Shown: in pieces, positions 62,710 to 64,000 of the stretch | Position numbering within the stretch: position 1 is the stretch's first letter | Layout of the letters: every line of letters begins with the position of its first letter | Assembly (NCBI RefSeq): GCF_030020805.1 | Contig: NZ_CP125098.1 | Location: forward strand, 6,037,501 to 6,101,500 | Source: Paenibacillus sp. RC67 | GTDB lineage: Bacteria; Bacillota; Bacilli; Paenibacillales; NBRC-103111 | Direction: 5' to 3' | Length of the DNA stretch: 64,000 nucleotides | Made by a program: the position numbers and the translations under genes | Notes under the pieces: generated by a model | Seen by the model: the letters and a program-made list of their open reading frames with translations, nothing else | The model's database searches: none | Told to the model about the DNA's origin: nothing

Positions 62710-64000
62710 ATGGGGGAACTGCAGCTTGCAGTTCGCAATCAGGGGATAAAAGTCGCGCGTCGTTTACCCATGGTTGTATGGTCAATATGGATCGTATTTT
62801 TAGTGGAATTGATGAGCAGAGGCGGCTGGGGCGATACCTTCAGCTGGACGTTCCACGCGATGCCGGAGCTTTTTCTTAACACACTGGTTGTTCTGGGTGT
62901 ACTTTTTCTAATAACGGCCATCACAGGCAGAGTCCGACTCTCGTTCTGGCTCGTTTCCACGATTTTTCTCATCATGGGTTTGATAAGTGGAGTCAAGCTA
63001 AGTATTCTTGGCGTTCCTTTTCTACCATGGGATTTACTCTTAACGAGTGAAACGAAAGATATGGTTCAGTATGTTGGCGGTCTTCTTAATTTTACCGTTA
63101 TATCAGGCATTATTGCTTTTATTGCGATCAGCTTGTTATTGCTTTATAAGCTTCCACGGTTTCCGTTTCTGATTCGCTGGAAGCATCGTTTAGCGCTTGG
63201 GTTTGTGTCCTTACTATTGCTAGGCTCCATTTATAACGATGGTTCACTCTCCTTGAAGACATGGACCAAAGTACAAAATCTGGCCTGGGACCAAACGGAA
63301 AATGTTCGTACTAATGGATTTCTTTTATCGACAATGATGAATTTGAAATTCCTGTTTATGAGTCAACCGGATGGTTATGATGCAGACACGATTCGCAATG
63401 TAGCTTCACAAGTGACGTCTGCCGTTGCAGAACCCGGCGACGTTAAGCCCAATATTATCGTCGTTCTAAGTGAATCATTCTGGGATGCGACGCAGATCAA
63501 GGATATTTCGTTCAGCCGCGATCCACTACCGTTTTATCATGAATTGATTTCTAAATACAGCAGCGGCACCATGCTTTCCCCTCAATACGGAGGCGGAACA
63601 GCCAATGTTGAATTTGAAGTACTGACAGGAAATTCGATGCGTTTCTTGCCTCAAGGATCGATTGCATACAATCAATACATTAATAAAGATATCGATTCGT
63701 TAGCCGGCATTTTATCGCGGCAAGGCTATAAAACAACAGCTATCAACCCGTTCCACAGCTGGTTCTATAACAGTAAAAAGGTATATGAGAAATTCGGATT
63801 CTCCCGATTTATTTCGCAGGAATTCATGAAACAGGACCATGAAGGCCCTTATCTCGCCGATCGTGAGGTAGCAAGACAAATATTCGAATCCACTGCCCGT
63901 ACGGATGGTCCAGATTTTATTTTTGCCAATACAATGGAAAACCATTATCACTACTATCCAGGAAAATTTAAGGAAAACACTATCGAAGTTTCCGGCGTCA
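62710..64000 (+). CDS. LTA-synthase-family sulfatase-fold protein (3' end outside window)
   Basis: Open from ATG 62710 to the window edge (430 codons). Five membrane helices (about 20-35, 54-75, 83-102, 125-150, 162-180) precede the extracellular alkaline-phosphatase/sulfatase domain (about 240 on): IIVVLSESFWDAT carries the metal-binding Glu, and GGGTANVEFEVLTGNS the probable Thr nucleophile. This is the layout of lipoteichoic acid synthases and relatives, which transfer glycerol-phosphate on the outer face of the membrane. ESFWD is more common in Paenibacillus-type relatives than the LtaS form, so the exact product is uncertain. Confidence 0.88.
   Translation, partial: MGELQLAVRNQGIKVARRLPMVVWSIWIVFLVELMSRGGWGDTFSWTFHAMPELFLNTLVVLGVLFLITAITGRVRLSFWLVSTIFLIMGLISGVKLSILGVPFLPWDLLLTSETKDMVQYVGGLLNFTVISGIIAFIAISLLLLYKLPRFPFLIRWKHRLALGFVSLLLLGSIYNDGSLSLKTWTKVQNLAWDQTENVRTNGFLLSTMMNLKFLFMSQPDGYDADTIRNVASQVTSAVAEPGDVKPNIIVVLSESFWDATQIKDISFSRDPLPFYHELISKYSSGTMLSPQYGGGTANVEFEVLTGNSMRFLPQGSIAYNQYINKDIDSLAGILSRQGYKTTAINPFHSWFYNSKKVYEKFGFSRFISQEFMKQDHEGPYLADREVARQIFESTARTDGPDFIFANTMENHYHYYPGKFKENTIEVSGV

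Noticed and set aside
62739-62996. 85-codon minus-strand ORF
   Set aside because: Antisense to the LTA-synthase-family gene, with no ribosome binding site.

Overview
The window looks like a chromosomal segment of a spore-forming, Gram-positive Paenibacillaceae member, most likely Paenibacillus or a close relative. This rests on S-layer-homology (SLH) surface proteins, an alpha/beta small acid-soluble spore protein, a YtaF sporulation protein, a RacA-like protein, an LTA-synthase-family protein, AGGAGG-type ribosome binding sites and the familiar polA-mutM-ytaF-coaE-nrdR neighbourhood. No database search was possible; family calls come from motifs read in the translations.

Layout. 1-1.8 kb: TetR regulator plus a truncated DHA2-type efflux pump, with two matching operators. 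1.9-13.4 kb: a minus-strand block of large secreted proteins (polysaccharide-lyase-like/discoidin/FN3/SLH; RCC1-repeat; SLH/collagen-like/BclB-type; beta-propeller/Big2/SLH). 13.5-20.4 kb: a small membrane protein, a MarR-MFS pair, a quinone-oxidoreductase-like enzyme and a MalT-type LuxR regulator. 20.6-27.4 kb: a very large surface beta-helix protein split into two overlapping frames at a CCC-TGA site. 27.8-31.5 kb: comQ- and comP-like genes with a divergent 64-codon ORF ending in Trp that is a good comX candidate; no comA is nearby. 31.6-34.7 kb: a dual-kinase hybrid sensor. 35.2-42.1 kb: tRNA-Ala(GGC) and housekeeping genes nrdR, an SASP gene, a lytic transglycosylase gene, coaE, ytaF, mutM and polA. 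42.2-50.6 kb: HAD phosphatase, EAL/GGDEF protein and a third giant SLH-anchored beta-helix protein. 50.8-56 kb: a VOC protein and the pst phosphate operon (pstS-pstC-pstA-pstB-phoU) behind a Pho box. 56-64 kb: MCP, CLC-F-type antiporter, RacA-like protein, oxidoreductase, polysaccharide deacetylase lipoprotein and a truncated LTA-synthase-family protein.

How the parts fit. The three lyase-like giant proteins each carry a cre-like (CcpA) site just upstream of their starts, so they probably form a carbon-repressed, surface-anchored polysaccharide-degrading set. The comQ/comP/comX-like cluster next to them suggests density sensing. The most interesting points are the CCC-TGA +1 frame junction, which would separate a secreted from an SLH-anchored form of one enzyme, and the non-canonical comQXP arrangement with a divergent pheromone gene.
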